Source: Anaerotignum faecicola
GTDB lineage: Bacteria > Bacillota > Clostridia > Lachnospirales > Anaerotignaceae
NCBI RefSeq assembly: GCF_003865035.1
Contig: NZ_BHVZ01000001.1
Location: 248,001-312,000, forward strand
DNA: 64,000 nt
Direction of reading: 5' to 3'
Positions within the stretch are counted from its first letter, which is position 1. Each line of letters starts with the position of its first letter. Shown in pieces: positions 54,495 to 62,948 of this stretch. Position numbers and translations under genes: made by a program. The notes below the pieces were generated by a model. The model searched no databases. It saw nothing but the letters and a program-made list of their open reading frames with translations, and was not told where the DNA came from.

Positions 54495-55496
54495 TCAAAG
54501 CTTCGCCTCATACAAAGCGTCACTCTTGGGCTGTGCCAAAGGCAGCCGCATATCATTGACCAGCATATATCTGCCGCTCTCCGTCAATTTTCCGATAACC
54601 GCCGCCGCAATGCCTTCCTCCTGTAATCTCTCTGCTAATTTCTCTCCGTTTTCTGCCGCAATAATCATAGTTCCGCTGGAAATCAAACCCAGATAATCAA
54701 TGCCCATTGCCTTGCAGATTTTCTTTGTTTCCTCTTTGACAGGAATTTTCTCCACAAAAACATCCACACCTAAGCCGGAGCATTCCGCAACCTCCCAGAC
54801 GGCACCCAGAACGCCCCCCTCCGTAGCATCGTGCATGGCGGTTGCGCCATAAGCAAAGGCAATTTCAGATTCCTTCCCGACAGAAAGATACGCCTTCATT
54901 GCCTGCGCATTTTGCAGCTCTTCCTCTGTCAGATACTGCCGCAAGCCTTCCTCCCATTCCTTCGCAAGAATGGCAGTGCCTTCCGTACCTGCCCATTTCG
55001 TCATGATGACATCCTGCCCTGCCTTTGCACCGCCGGTGGAAAGAATTTTTCTGTTTCTCGTTTTTCCAATAACCGCTGCGGAAATAACAGGCTTTACAAC
55101 TGCATCCGTCACCTCGGTATGACCGCCCAGAATCTCGATATTGTGTTCCTCCGCCGCACGAATCGCGCCGGACATCATTTCCTCCAGCAGGGCTTCCTCA
55201 CTTTCCGGCGGCAAAAGCACCGTCAGAAGAACGCCCATCGGCTCCGCACCGGAGGAATAAATATCGTTGCAGTTAATCTGCACCGCCAGATAGCCGACAT
55301 CCTTCGCAGCTCCCGTAATGGGGTCTGTGGACAGAATGCAATATTCTCCGCCCAAATCAACAGCAGAGCAGTCTTCTCCCGTTTTCGGGCGCAGAATGAC
55401 ATCCTCACGCTTCACCCTGCTTGCCTGCATAGGCTCCATCACAATTTTCTCCAGAATCTCCGGAGGAAGTTTTCCGATTGCAAACATCGTTTTCAT
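54495..55496 (-). CDS. AIR synthase-like (HypE/ThiL/PurM-fold) protein
   Basis: 333 residues of the PurM/AIRS ATP-binding superfamily, in the stand-alone 'AIR synthase related protein' group. The N-terminal half holds SAVDLGGEYCILSTDPITG and the second half the C-terminal AIRS_C region (TEGGVLGAVWEVAECSG). HypE lacks this exact pattern and ends in a cysteine; this protein ends ALYEAKL, so it is not HypE. The chosen start (55496) has AAGGA 5 nt upstream; 19 earlier codons would lie inside the terminator of the upstream gene. Substrate unknown. Confidence 0.82.
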   Translation of the reverse strand: MKTMFAIGKLPPEILEKIVMEPMQASRVKREDVILRPKTGEDCSAVDLGGEYCILSTDPITGAAKDVGYLAVQINCNDIYSSGAEPMGVLLTVLLPPESEEALLEEMMSGAIRAAEEHNIEILGGHTEVTDAVVKPVISAAVIGKTRNRKILSTGGAKAGQDVIMTKWAGTEGTAILAKEWEEGLRQYLTEEELQNAQAMKAYLSVGKESEIAFAYGATAMHDATEGGVLGAVWEVAECSGLGVDVFVEKIPVKEETKKICKAMGIDYLGLISSGTMIIAAENGEKLAERLQEEGIAAAVIGKLTESGRYMLVNDMRLPLAQPKSDALYEAKL

Positions 55497-55506
55497 CCTT
55501 TCCTTC

Positions 55507-55540
55507 GCAAAAAGCCTCTGTCCAATGACAGAGGCTTTTA
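55507..55540 (-). terminator. Intrinsic terminator of the VanW-family gene
   Basis: AAAGCCTCTGTC and GACAGAGGCTTT, a perfect 12-bp stem, are followed by TTGC on the minus strand, with TTTTT formed by the last stem bases. It begins 14 nt after the VanW stop. Confidence 0.85.
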
Positions 55541-55553
55541 TTGCCTTATTCAC

Positions 55554-57119
55554 TTACTGATCGCTCGACCCTGTGTTTTCTGTTGTTGTGGGTGTGGTTG
55601 GTTCTGTCGTTTCCTCCTTCTTCTTCGTGCCGACAGTTACCTCATCCGCCGCCGCACGATAGGAAGAGCTGCTGAACCATTCATTGCTGACCATTTTCCC
55701 ATTCTCATACACCTTTTTGCGTACGCTCACCTTGCAGCCCGTTCTGCCGCGAGAGGTTACAACTCGTTCGCCTTCAGGCAGATTGGGGTCCTTCTTCACG
55801 ATTTCCGCAGGCTTGTTAATTGTACCCTCGTAAACCGTTTCAAACTCCAATCTTCTGCCTGCATCATGCACCTCATGCCCGTAAATATTCATGACAAGCT
55901 TGCCGCCGCTTGCGTAAGCCTCAATCATAATAGGATATTCGGTGTTATTCTTGAATTTCAAATCCTTATAGGTGCCTGCTACAGCCGCATCTCTGCCCAG
56001 CGGCACATAGCCAACCGTCATGGAATGAGGGGAACGCTCTACCACCTCAAGCTCAGCCAGAATGACTGCATTATATAAGGTAGATGTTACCTGACAAACG
56101 CCGCCTGCCATGCCCTTTTCCACCTTGCCGTTTACATAAACGCCGGCTTCCTTATAGCCGCCTGCCGCCGTCTGGCTGCCCAGATGCGCATTTGCGGAAA
56201 ATACCTCTCCGGGTGCAATCACAGTACCATTGATGTAATTGCAGCCTACCGCAAGGTTGTTGTTTCTGTTTCTGTCGCTGTTTGTATAAGTTGTGTAATA
56301 GGACCCAATCAGATCCGTTACATGGGAGTTATCCTCTGCCGTAATCTTGGGCTTTGTTACCTTTGCCGCAATTTCCGCTGTGCCGCTTTTGCGTGTTTCC
56401 ATCACCTTTGCCACATGCTTTGCGGTTTTATCCTTTTCCATTTCAAGCCCTGTCTGCTCAGGGGAAACCACAAATCTGCCATTCTGCCTTACAACGGTAC
56501 TGTCAATGGCATCCTGATTAAATTCCTCCGCAACCTCGTCCAGCTTTGCGCGCAGCATTTCCGCATCATAGCCATAGGTCAGCTCAATATTCACGCCATC
56601 CTTCAGCAATTTCGCGCCGACCTGAAAGCGATCCGCTTCCGTGCCGGTACGCCCTGTTTCGTATGCCTCCTTTACGGCATCCTCCACATGGTACCCTGCG
56701 CCGATGTCCTCAAAGGGAATGTCCCATTTCTGCAGTGCGTCTTCTTCGCCATACTGCAATGTCAGAATTTGCCCGACAACCTCGGATTTATACCTTTCCT
56801 GCAGCTGTGCGACAGCCTCCTCCTGACTCAATCCGGATACATCCTCACCATTGATCGTAATGCCCTGATAAATGCCTTCCTGTGCCAGCAGATTCAAAAC
56901 CTTTCTTTTATGTACCTCATGATACCCGAACGCAGTCACTGCCACAAGCAGAACCAAAACACCGATTATCACCAAAGGCTTTTTATTTTTATTGTTATTG
57001 TCTGTTTTTTTGCTCTTCTGATGGTGATGATGCTGGTGCGATTGCTGCTGATATCGCTGCTGTCGTGGTCTATTGCTTTCCTCCAACTCTCCTCGCCCCC
57101 TAAAATATATTTCATGCAA
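55554..57119 (-). CDS. VanW family protein with peptidoglycan-binding-like repeats, membrane anchored
   Basis: 521 residues. The cytoplasmic N-terminus is rich in Gln, His, Asn and Lys (about 15-45, with HQHHHHQK near residue 29). One membrane helix follows (about 48-65). Outside, the PG_binding_4-type repeat region (about 80-270) precedes the VanW domain (about 285-415), with VCQVTSTLYNAVI and RSPHSMTVGYVPLGRDA. A G5-like/beta tail ends in a Thr-rich stretch. VanW proteins occur in vancomycin-resistance and cell-wall contexts; their function is unclear. The ATG at 57119 has only CAGG before it. A TTG at 57086 after AGGGGGCGAGGAGAG may be the real start. Confidence 0.88.
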   Translation of the reverse strand: MHEIYFRGRGELEESNRPRQQRYQQQSHQHHHHQKSKKTDNNNKNKKPLVIIGVLVLLVAVTAFGYHEVHKRKVLNLLAQEGIYQGITINGEDVSGLSQEEAVAQLQERYKSEVVGQILTLQYGEEDALQKWDIPFEDIGAGYHVEDAVKEAYETGRTGTEADRFQVGAKLLKDGVNIELTYGYDAEMLRAKLDEVAEEFNQDAIDSTVVRQNGRFVVSPEQTGLEMEKDKTAKHVAKVMETRKSGTAEIAAKVTKPKITAEDNSHVTDLIGSYYTTYTNSDRNRNNNLAVGCNYINGTVIAPGEVFSANAHLGSQTAAGGYKEAGVYVNGKVEKGMAGGVCQVTSTLYNAVILAELEVVERSPHSMTVGYVPLGRDAAVAGTYKDLKFKNNTEYPIMIEAYASGGKLVMNIYGHEVHDAGRRLEFETVYEGTINKPAEIVKKDPNLPEGERVVTSRGRTGCKVSVRKKVYENGKMVSNEWFSSSSYRAAADEVTVGTKKKEETTEPTTPTTTENTGSSDQ

Positions 57120-57179
57120 AATTGCCTGTTTGATACAAGCTTTGTCATACCCTGACTATTTTTATCAATAGTCCCCCTT

Positions 57180-57208
57180 ATCATAACGAAGTCTACTGTA
57201 AATTACAA
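57180..57208 (-). promoter_or_regulatory. Promoter of the VanW-family gene
   Basis: TTGTAA (57208-57203), 17 nt, TATGAT (57185-57180) on the minus strand. A small hairpin ACTATT..AATAGT follows in the leader. Confidence 0.6.
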
Positions 57209-57295
57209 GAGCAATTCCTTGAAAAAATCCTTACATTTTTGTTACGATTTTATGCCGTTTCTGCAAATCGTACATTCTCTTCTCGGTTTCGCCGC

Positions 57296-57415
57296 TCAAT
57301 AGATGCCATAGCCCAGAAACGGCGCAGCTAAACTCAGCACCATTACTACCGCCAAAAGCAGTGCAATTCCTGCGGCAATTTTCTTTTTCATCCGATATTT
57401 ATCCTTCGGTTTCAT
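57296..57415 (-). CDS. 39-residue single-pass membrane protein coupled to the helicase gene
   Basis: MKPKDKYRMKKK is followed by a hydrophobic helix of about 22 residues (IAAGIALLLAVVMVLSLAAPFL) and a short GYGIY tail. The ATG overlaps the helicase stop as ATGA, and AAGGAAATAAACG is upstream within the helicase 3' end. Such coupling is strong evidence that it is translated. The basic N-terminus then helix is typical of small Firmicutes inner-membrane peptides. No homologue or function can be named from sequence alone. Confidence 0.7.
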   Translation of the reverse strand: MKPKDKYRMKKKIAAGIALLLAVVMVLSLAAPFLGYGIY

Positions 57416-59295
57416 CGTTTATTTCCTTCTTTCTCCTTATTTTTGCGGAACGCCATCTCTGCATCCAGTCCCATTTCCGCCAGAAAACGAGAGGGCTTCC
57501 GTTCCTTTTCATATCTTTGCAGAATTGCAGAAAGACAGAGCTTTTCGGATGCCCTTGTCATGGCAACATAAAACAGCCGCCTCTCCTCCGCAACCGTATC
57601 CATGCCCTTTTCATGCGGCACAATCCCCTCCACCAGAGAAGGCAGGAAGACCGCACGAAATTCCAAGCCCTTTGCACCATGCATCGTCATGAGTGCAACG
57701 CCGTTTCGTTTCTGCCCCTTTTTGCGGCTCTGCTCCTTCATTTGCAGACTCAGCCGTTCCAGCTGCTCCCGAAAGCTGCGCACATCCGCACAGTCCTTTG
57801 CCGTTTCCATAATCTCGTCCGCTATCTCCTGCAAAACCTGAGCACTTGTTCTTCTATATGCAGCAAATTCCTCTAAATATTCATCATATCCGATGACTTT
57901 ACGAATATATTTTAACGCATCATAGGGGGTGCGCTTCCGAATCTGGTTTAAATCAATTCGCAGATTTTCCAGATTCTCCTCCTGCCACCCCTTCAAGGAC
58001 GGACAGACAAAAAAGCTGCGCAATAACGTATACGGCATCGTTTCCGCCTCCGCGAGCAAATCCTTCCCGATATAGCGTTTGGGTTTATTCAGAATCCGCC
58101 GCAGTGCGCTGTCCGATTCCTCATTCTCTGCAAGCAGAAGATAGGCAAGCAAATCCTTCGCCACCCAATGCTCATACACATTGCCGCTGTTATCGCGCAA
58201 GTCGTATGGAATCCCTCTTTTATATAATTCTCTGGCGAATGCACCACCCTGTAGATTTGTACGGTAAATGACAGCAATTTCCGTCAACGGCACGCCTTCA
58301 TCCAGAAGTCTGCCGATTTTCTCCGCAATATGCGCTGCTTCCTTCGCCGCATCCTCCGCCAGAAAAAACGTCACCTTATCACCGGCTTCCCCGATGCCCT
58401 TCATATTTTTCACAAAGCGCACCTCATTATTGCCGATGACACGCTCCGCCAAATTGACAATTCGCTCCGTAGAGCGATAGTTTGTATTTAATGTTACTTT
58501 TTTTGCCGCAGGATAAAGCGTCGGAAAATGCAGAAGAAAATCAGGTCTTGCGCCGCGGAAGGCATAAATACTCTGGTCATCATCCCCCACCACAAAAAGA
58601 TTCTGATGCTTCTCTGCCAGAATCTGCAAGCAGGCAAACTGCGCCTGATTGACATCCTGAAACTCATCCACCAGAATAAATTTATATTTTCTCTGCCAAT
58701 ACTCCCGTACTGCCGCATCCTCACGCAAAAGCTGATAGCACTGCGTCAGCATATCGTCAAAATCCAATTTTTCATGCCGTTCCTTATACCCTTCATACGC
58801 ACGATACAGCTTGCGAAATTCCTCCACAGGCATTCCCGTGGGCGTGAAGCGGTTCGGCTGCTCCAATTCACTGTTCATCAGAGAAAGCTGTGAAAAGAAT
58901 TGCGAAATATATTCTTCTAAATCGGGAATATCCCATTTTTCTGCTTCAATACTATTTCTGAGGATGCTTCTTCTTTCCTCCTCCTGAAAAATCTGCTCCA
59001 CATTCCAGCCGTATCTGCTCCGCAGAATCCGAAAAAAGATGCTGTGAAATGTTCCGAAGGAAACGCCGGAAGCTCCGTTTAAATTCTCAAATCGGCTTTT
59101 CATTTCTTCCGCCGCCACTTTGGAAAAGGTCAGCGCAAGGATTTCCTGCGGCTTCGCCAATCCTCTTTCCAATAATCTGGAAATGCGACAAAGCAATACT
59201 GTTGTTTTTCCGCTGCCCGGCCCTGCCAGAACCAGCATCGGCCCTGTTTCGTGGCAGACTGCCTTCTGCTGTGCCGTATTCAGTTTTTTGCCCAC
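57412..59295 (-). CDS. UvrD/PcrA-like superfamily 1 ATP-dependent DNA helicase
   Basis: 627 residues, 100 or so shorter than PcrA (about 740). It has the Q motif (LNTAQQKAV), Walker A GPGSGKTT at 25-32, motif Ia LTFSKVAAEEM, motif II DEFQDVN, motif III DDDQSIYAFRGA, motif IV TLNTNYRST, motif V TMHGAKGLEFRAVF and motif VI ERRLFYVAMTRA. The long C-terminal PcrA extension that binds RNA polymerase is missing. A separate full-size PcrA probably exists elsewhere, and this would be a second UvrD-type helicase of unknown task. Its stop overlaps the small membrane protein gene. Confidence 0.92.
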   Translation of the reverse strand: MGKKLNTAQQKAVCHETGPMLVLAGPGSGKTTVLLCRISRLLERGLAKPQEILALTFSKVAAEEMKSRFENLNGASGVSFGTFHSIFFRILRSRYGWNVEQIFQEEERRSILRNSIEAEKWDIPDLEEYISQFFSQLSLMNSELEQPNRFTPTGMPVEEFRKLYRAYEGYKERHEKLDFDDMLTQCYQLLREDAAVREYWQRKYKFILVDEFQDVNQAQFACLQILAEKHQNLFVVGDDDQSIYAFRGARPDFLLHFPTLYPAAKKVTLNTNYRSTERIVNLAERVIGNNEVRFVKNMKGIGEAGDKVTFFLAEDAAKEAAHIAEKIGRLLDEGVPLTEIAVIYRTNLQGGAFARELYKRGIPYDLRDNSGNVYEHWVAKDLLAYLLLAENEESDSALRRILNKPKRYIGKDLLAEAETMPYTLLRSFFVCPSLKGWQEENLENLRIDLNQIRKRTPYDALKYIRKVIGYDEYLEEFAAYRRTSAQVLQEIADEIMETAKDCADVRSFREQLERLSLQMKEQSRKKGQKRNGVALMTMHGAKGLEFRAVFLPSLVEGIVPHEKGMDTVAEERRLFYVAMTRASEKLCLSAILQRYEKERKPSRFLAEMGLDAEMAFRKNKEKEGNKR

Positions 59296-59421
59296 AGTAT
59301 CGCCTCCTTTTTCGCTTCTTTCTAAACATTAAGTATACCACATCTTTCTGCCAAATGCCAAAAAAACACAGATTCTGTCCTATCTTAATAAAACCTTATA
59401 AAAACCCTAACGCGTTTTTCA

Positions 59422-59450
59422 TTGCGCAAATTTCTATTCTGTATTAAAAT
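59422..59450 (+). promoter_or_regulatory. Promoter of the glycosyltransferase gene
   Basis: TTGCGC (59422-59427), 17 nt, TAAAAT (59445-59450). The leader of about 85 nt contains a hairpin GTTTCAGG/CCCGAAAC (about 59458-59482). Confidence 0.65.
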
Positions 59451-59543
59451 AATACATGTTTCAGGCTAAATGCCCGAAACCGAAAATTTGAAGTAAAAAT
59501 CCAGAGAAATGTTTTCCAGACATAGAAAACACGGAGGTTTCTA

Positions 59544-60848
59544 ATGAATATTGGCATTTTTTCCGACACATATTTTCCACAGCTGAACGGTGTGGCAACA
59601 TCCATCCGCACGCTCACCCATGCACTACGCGAAAAGGGACACACGGTGTATATTTTCACCCCTTCCGACCCTCGCTGTGAAGGGCAGCCCGAGGATGAGG
59701 ATATCTTTCGTCTGCCCAGTATCCCCGTTTATTTCGTACGGGATTATCGTGCAGGCTATATTTTCCCACCGCATATTCTGAAAAAAATCAAAAAACTGAA
59801 TCTGGACATCGTGCATACACAGACAGAATTCCCCTTGGGCTTTCTGGGAAAGCTGGTTTCCACAACGGAGGGCATCCCCATGGTACATACCTATCACACC
59901 ATGTATGAGGATTATGTGCATTATATCGGCGGCGGACATATCATTTCCAAAAACATGGCACGCGAATTCAGCTGCGCCTTCTGCAATACGGCAATGGCAG
60001 TCATCGCGCCTACGCATAAAACAGAGCAGCTGCTTTCCGGCTACGGCGTAACAAAGCCGATTTCCATCATCCCCACCGGCATCAATACCGCGCATTTTCG
60101 CAAGGAAAACTTCGATGCGGCGGAAATTCTTGCCCTGCGGGAATCCCTTGGCTTAAAAGCAGATACCCCCGTTATCATTTCCATCGGGCGCATTGCGAAG
60201 GAAAAAAGCATTGATGTTGTCATTTCCGCCTTGCCAAAGCTGATTGAAAAGCTGCCGGAAGTGCAGATGGTAATTGTCGGCGAAGGCAATGAAATTGAAA
60301 ATCTGCGAAATTTTGCAGAATCCCTCGGCGTTGGCGCTCATGTGATGTTTACAGGCGGCAAGCCTTGGGATGAAATCGGAAAATATTATCAGCTCGGCAA
60401 TGTTTTCTGCAGTGCATCTGTTTCCGAAACACAGGGGCTTACCTTTGCTGAGGCAATGGCAGGCGGCATCCCCGTTGTGGCAAAAAAGGATGAATGTATC
60501 GAAAATATCATCACTGACGGTGAAACAGGCATGCTCTTTGAGAAAAATGAAAACCTGCCGGAGCTGCTTTATCGCGTGCTGACTGACAAATCCCTTTCCG
60601 AAAAGCTTTCCACAGCCTCTATACAGGCGATGGATGTTCTTTCCGTGCAGAACTTTGCAGACAGCGTGGAGCAGCTGTACCAAAATATTCTGGAGCAGGA
60701 GGAACGTCCCAAGCCCATCGCCGCCCCTGTTATTCCGTTTGTGATTGGCGCAAAGGCCGCCAAGGGCATTACAGGGCTGCCTGGGAAGATTTCCCGTACC
60801 TATTTAAAGAAAGCAGCGAATTTTCTTTCTTCTGCCAAGGGCGAATAA
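59544..60848 (+). CDS. GT4-family glycosyltransferase, probably diglucosyl/monoglucosyl-diacylglycerol type
   Basis: 434 residues, GT-B fold. The N-terminal acceptor domain begins MNIGIFSDTYFPQLNGVATSI (in part) with the conserved HTYHTMYEDY stretch near 115. The donor domain has SIGRIAKEKSIDVVI and the GT4 E-x7-E motif in SVSETQGLTFAEAMAGG. This pattern is that of 1,2-diacylglycerol 3-alpha-glucosyltransferases such as Alr/DgdA relatives and mannosyltransferases. The C-terminal 60 residues are basic and amphipathic, fitting membrane surface binding. CGGAGGTTTCTA precedes the ATG. The exact lipid acceptor is inferred only. Confidence 0.88.
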   Translation: MNIGIFSDTYFPQLNGVATSIRTLTHALREKGHTVYIFTPSDPRCEGQPEDEDIFRLPSIPVYFVRDYRAGYIFPPHILKKIKKLNLDIVHTQTEFPLGFLGKLVSTTEGIPMVHTYHTMYEDYVHYIGGGHIISKNMAREFSCAFCNTAMAVIAPTHKTEQLLSGYGVTKPISIIPTGINTAHFRKENFDAAEILALRESLGLKADTPVIISIGRIAKEKSIDVVISALPKLIEKLPEVQMVIVGEGNEIENLRNFAESLGVGAHVMFTGGKPWDEIGKYYQLGNVFCSASVSETQGLTFAEAMAGGIPVVAKKDECIENIITDGETGMLFEKNENLPELLYRVLTDKSLSEKLSTASIQAMDVLSVQNFADSVEQLYQNILEQEERPKPIAAPVIPFVIGAKAAKGITGLPGKISRTYLKKAANFLSSAKGE

Positions 60849-60850
60849 AA

Positions 60851-61012
60851 CGCCCAGATAAGAAACCCTGAATTCTGAAATGCTGAAAGCTACGGCTACT
60901 GCGTTAGTTCCCCTTGACAGCCTAAGTCAAAGGATGCCTGTGGGGAACTTCCTTGCATCCGCAGTCTTTCAACTATTTCATTTTCTTCATGTTTTCTTAT
61001 TGGGACACACCT
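60851..61012 (+). repeat. Long copy of the dispersed 3'-UTR element with structured insert (copy B)
   Basis: 162 nt that begin 2 nt after the glycosyltransferase stop. Its arms (60851-60890 and about 60973-61012) match copy A at 6476-6553. Between them is an 82-nt module. Pairing seen: TGAAAG/CTTTCA (60884-60889, 60966-60971), ACTGC/GCAGT (60898-60902, 60961-60965), GTTCCCC/GGGGAAC (60907-60913, 60942-60948) and TTGAC/GTCAA (60914-60918, 60926-60930). The crossing pair is GGATGC/GCATCC (60932-60937, 60955-60960), which would form a pseudoknot or switch. Not recognised as any known RNA family. Confidence 0.7.
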
Positions 61013-61032
61013 TAAGGGCTCTGTGTTTTTTT
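61002..61032 (+). terminator. Intrinsic terminator at the 3' end of copy B
   Basis: GACACA (61004-61009) at the end of the element pairs with TGTGTT (61022-61027), including one G-T pair. T-rich sequence follows, so the element itself supplies half of the terminator for the glycosyltransferase mRNA. The stem is short. Confidence 0.5.
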
Positions 61033-61064
61033 ATAAATCCTTTCCAATCTTTTTCAAAAAATGC

Positions 61065-61093
61065 TTGACAAACTCTTTCCCATATTGTATGAT
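61065..61093 (+). promoter_or_regulatory. Promoter of tRNA-Arg
   Basis: Perfect TTGACA (61065-61070), 17 nt, TATGAT (61088-61093), 22 nt before the mature tRNA 5' end. Confidence 0.85.
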
Positions 61094-61115
61094 AGTTCAT
61101 GTGCCAAATGAATAT

Positions 61116-61189
<74 letters not shown>

Positions 61190-61194
61190 GAAAA

Positions 61195-61226
61195 AAACGT
61201 ATATCACTTTGATATACGTTTTTTAT
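61195..61226 (+). terminator. Intrinsic terminator of tRNA-Arg
   Basis: AAACGTATATC-ACTTT-GATATACGTTT, a perfect stem, then TTTATTT on the plus strand. Confidence 0.88.
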
Positions 61227-61275
61227 TTGCTTCATTTCGAGCAAAAACAAAATACTACCTATTTTATATTTTTAC

Positions 61276-61312
61276 GCAAAAAAGAGAGGAGCGGTATTTC
61301 TACCGCCCCTTT
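61276..61312 (-). terminator. Intrinsic terminator of the first alanine symporter gene
   Basis: GGGGCGGTA-GAAA-TACCGCTCC followed by TCTCTTTTTTGC on the minus strand. It lies about 32 nt past the stop codon. Confidence 0.8.
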
Positions 61313-61343
61313 CTTTTTATCGTGGGTAAATGTAAGGAATCAA

Positions 61344-62738
61344 TTATTTGTCAATCTGAGGAGCAACGTCATCCATCCACTTCATCAGACCACCATTTTC
61401 TGCATTCTTATCCCATACATATTTCTTTGTTTCGGAAGCGATAACACCGCTCAGACCAATCAAAGCTACGCAGTTGGGGAATGCCATACAAGCGTTCAGT
61501 ACGTCAGCAATGTTCCAAACTACATCCAGTGCAGCTACACAGCCTACCAGTACAACAAATGTCCAAACAACACGGAAAGGCATGATGGACTTAACACCTA
61601 CCAGATATACCCAACATCTTTCACCATAGTAGGACCAACCCAGAATTGTGGACCATGCGAATGTCAGCAGACCGAATGTCAGAACTGCGGGACCGATTAT
61701 GGGAATCGCATTGAAGGCACCTGCTGTCATCTGCGCACCTACCAGACCTTCCATACCTACGGGGTCTTTAATGATGGAGGATACCAGAACCAGACCTGTC
61801 AGCAAGCAAACTACGATTGTATCCCAGAATACACCGGACATGGAAATCAGAGCCTGTCTGGAAGGGTTTCTTGTAGCTGCACATGCGTCAACGATAGGAG
61901 CAGAACCCAGACCAGATTCATTTGTGAACAGACCACGAGATACGCCGGCACGGATACATGCTACTACTGTTGCACCAACAAAGCCGCCGCCTGCTGCTGC
62001 AGGGTTGAATGCGCCTTGTACGATTGCTGCGAAAGCTGCGGGAATATGTGCACCATTTACGATACAGATTACGATACAACCTACAATGTACAGACCAGCC
62101 ATTATGGGAATCAGCTTCTCACATACCTTGGAGATAGACTTAACGCCGCCCAGAATAACCAGACCTGTGATAACCATCAGAACGATACCTGTTGCGATTT
62201 TAGGAATGCCGAATGTACCGTTCATGGATTCTGCGATGGAGTTTGCCTGCGTCATGTTACCGATACCGAAGCAAGCGATACCTGTAAAGATTGCGAACAG
62301 GACACCCAGCCATTTATGACCCAGACCTCTTTCCAGAGCGTACATGGGACCACCGATGAAAGAGCCATCGGCTGCTTTTACACGGTATTTAACTGCCAGA
62401 GTTGCTTCACCGAATTTTGTTGCCATACCCAACAGACCTGTGAACCACATCCAGAATACAGCACCGGGGCCACCAATACCGATTGCAGTTGCAACACCTA
62501 CGATATTACCGGTACCGATAGTAGCTGCAAGAGCTGTTGCCAGAGCTGCGAAGCCGCCGATATCACCGGATGCCTCTGCATCGGGTGTTACGGAAAGTTT
62601 GATACCTGTAAAGGTCTTTCTCTGAATGACTTTTGTTCTGATTGTTAACAGCACATGTGTACCAATCAGCAGACACAGCATAATAGGTCCCCACAAGAAA
62701 TCCTTGATGGACAGCACCACATTGTTAAAAGCTTCCAT
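61344..62738 (-). CDS. Sodium:alanine symporter family protein (AGCS)
   Basis: 464 residues with about eleven membrane helices. It imports alanine or glycine with Na+. AGCS markers include GGFAALATALAATIGTGNIVGVA near 60-82, TGLLGMATKFGEATLAVKYR and RGLFTNESGLGSAPI (shown in part). Strong codon bias indicates high expression, fitting alanine as a growth substrate. AGGGAGGGAATTAT precedes the ATG. A second, almost identical gene lies 726 nt upstream on the same strand (63465 onward), each with its own terminator. Confidence 0.95.
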   Translation of the reverse strand: MEAFNNVVLSIKDFLWGPIMLCLLIGTHVLLTIRTKVIQRKTFTGIKLSVTPDAEASGDIGGFAALATALAATIGTGNIVGVATAIGIGGPGAVFWMWFTGLLGMATKFGEATLAVKYRVKAADGSFIGGPMYALERGLGHKWLGVLFAIFTGIACFGIGNMTQANSIAESMNGTFGIPKIATGIVLMVITGLVILGGVKSISKVCEKLIPIMAGLYIVGCIVICIVNGAHIPAAFAAIVQGAFNPAAAGGGFVGATVVACIRAGVSRGLFTNESGLGSAPIVDACAATRNPSRQALISMSGVFWDTIVVCLLTGLVLVSSIIKDPVGMEGLVGAQMTAGAFNAIPIIGPAVLTFGLLTFAWSTILGWSYYGERCWVYLVGVKSIMPFRVVWTFVVLVGCVAALDVVWNIADVLNACMAFPNCVALIGLSGVIASETKKYVWDKNAENGGLMKWMDDVAPQIDK

Positions 62739-62920
62739 ATAATTCCCTCCCTAAATAATGAATTATAATATTAGAATAATCACGCGGCCTGAATTTTTAT
62801 TCAGTTTCTTCATAAAAGCTTTTTCAAAGTTTTTTCCTATCCCCACGAATACAAAAAACAGAAAAATCCTTGCTCAAACGGCTCTGAAAAAACTGTATTC
62901 AAACTTCAAAACCTGATATT

Positions 62921-62948
62921 ATTTTACCGCATCCCACGCAAAAAACAA
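62921..62948 (-). promoter_or_regulatory. Probable promoter of the first AGCS symporter gene
   Basis: TTGTTT (62948-62943), 16 nt, TAAAAT (62926-62921) on the minus strand. The leader would be about 180 nt. An inverted repeat with arms CCCACGC and GCGTGGG overlaps the spacer. Confidence 0.45.

Noticed and set aside
55497..55553. 19-codon N-terminal extension of the AIR-synthase-like protein
   Set aside because: These codons form the intrinsic terminator of the upstream VanW-family gene.
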